Shown one piece after another: positions 44,787 through 44,944 of a stretch of 44,944 bases of DNA. The number at the start of each line of letters is the position of its first letter. Positions within the stretch are counted from its first letter, which is position 1. The stretch lies in contig JABBOE010000013.1 of assembly GCA_019351955.1 (NCBI GenBank), forward strand, positions 1 through 44,944, in the 5' to 3' direction. Under the pieces are notes generated by a model, which searched no databases, had not been told where the DNA came from, and saw nothing but the letters and a program-made list of their open reading frames with translations. Position numbers and translations under genes: made by a program. This DNA comes from Pseudomonadota bacterium. Its GTDB lineage: Bacteria > Pseudomonadota > Gammaproteobacteria > Burkholderiales > Burkholderiaceae_C.

Positions 44787-44834
44787 AAGAGCGAAGTGCG
44801 CACTCCGGGGTTGCGCCCTGCGCGCTTCGCTCTT
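44787..44834. repeat. Inverted repeat, 15-bp arms with one mismatch/wobble, 18-nt loop
   Basis: AAGAGCGAAGTGCGC ... GCGCGCTTCGCTCTT. Confidence 0.85.
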
Positions 44835-44944
44835 GTGCCCCGCGAGTCTGTCGCAGCTGCCGTCCTTGGGGTCTGCCCTTGTATGTTTAAACCAGATCAG
44901 CGCGGTGCAGTCTAATCACCGTTGAGGTGACCGGACCGGATCGT

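Noticed and set aside
44610-44915. 101-aa ORF at the right edge
   Set aside because: No family similarity, contains the inverted repeat, and composition is unlike neighbouring genes; more likely non-coding or decayed.
1-44944. CRISPR arrays, toxin-antitoxin pairs, restriction systems, retrons, prophage modules
   Set aside because: No regularly spaced repeats, reverse transcriptase, nuclease/methylase pairs or phage structural genes were seen; the only mobile traces are the TnpB and IS66 remnants.

Overview
The window is about 45 kb of high-GC chromosome. It looks betaproteobacterial (Burkholderiales-like), judged from gene content and order only. Most of it is housekeeping: an NADH dehydrogenase run nuoL(partial)-nuoA on the minus strand, tRNA-Leu(GAG), secG, tpiA, a quinone oxidoreductase, pnp, rpsO, a metallophosphoesterase, tsaD, rpsU, a yqeY-like gene, and folE2-dxs-ispA-xseB. 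After these come a Rieske oxygenase, an accessory interval with a sulfurtransferase and two UspA genes, polA, a DUF2782-like gene, a ThrB-like kinase, a BPSS1780-like membrane protein, lemA with two TPM-domain genes, uvrD/pcrA, a GMP reductase, valS, galU and a tusA-like gene. The most unusual part is 25.7-29.7 kb, between the Rieske gene and polA. It is bracketed by a decayed IS200/IS605-type TnpB C-terminus, next to a perfect 15-bp GC hairpin resembling an omega-RNA/right-end element, and by a truncated, frameshifted IS66 remnant. Other leads are a terminator-like structure with a U6 tract inside the GMP reductase 5' leader (possible attenuator or riboswitch), a terminator-like inverted repeat overlapping the last codons of polA, and a structured rpsO/metallophosphoesterase intergenic region. 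No CRISPR array or complete defence system was seen. All calls come from reading the sequence; no database search was run.
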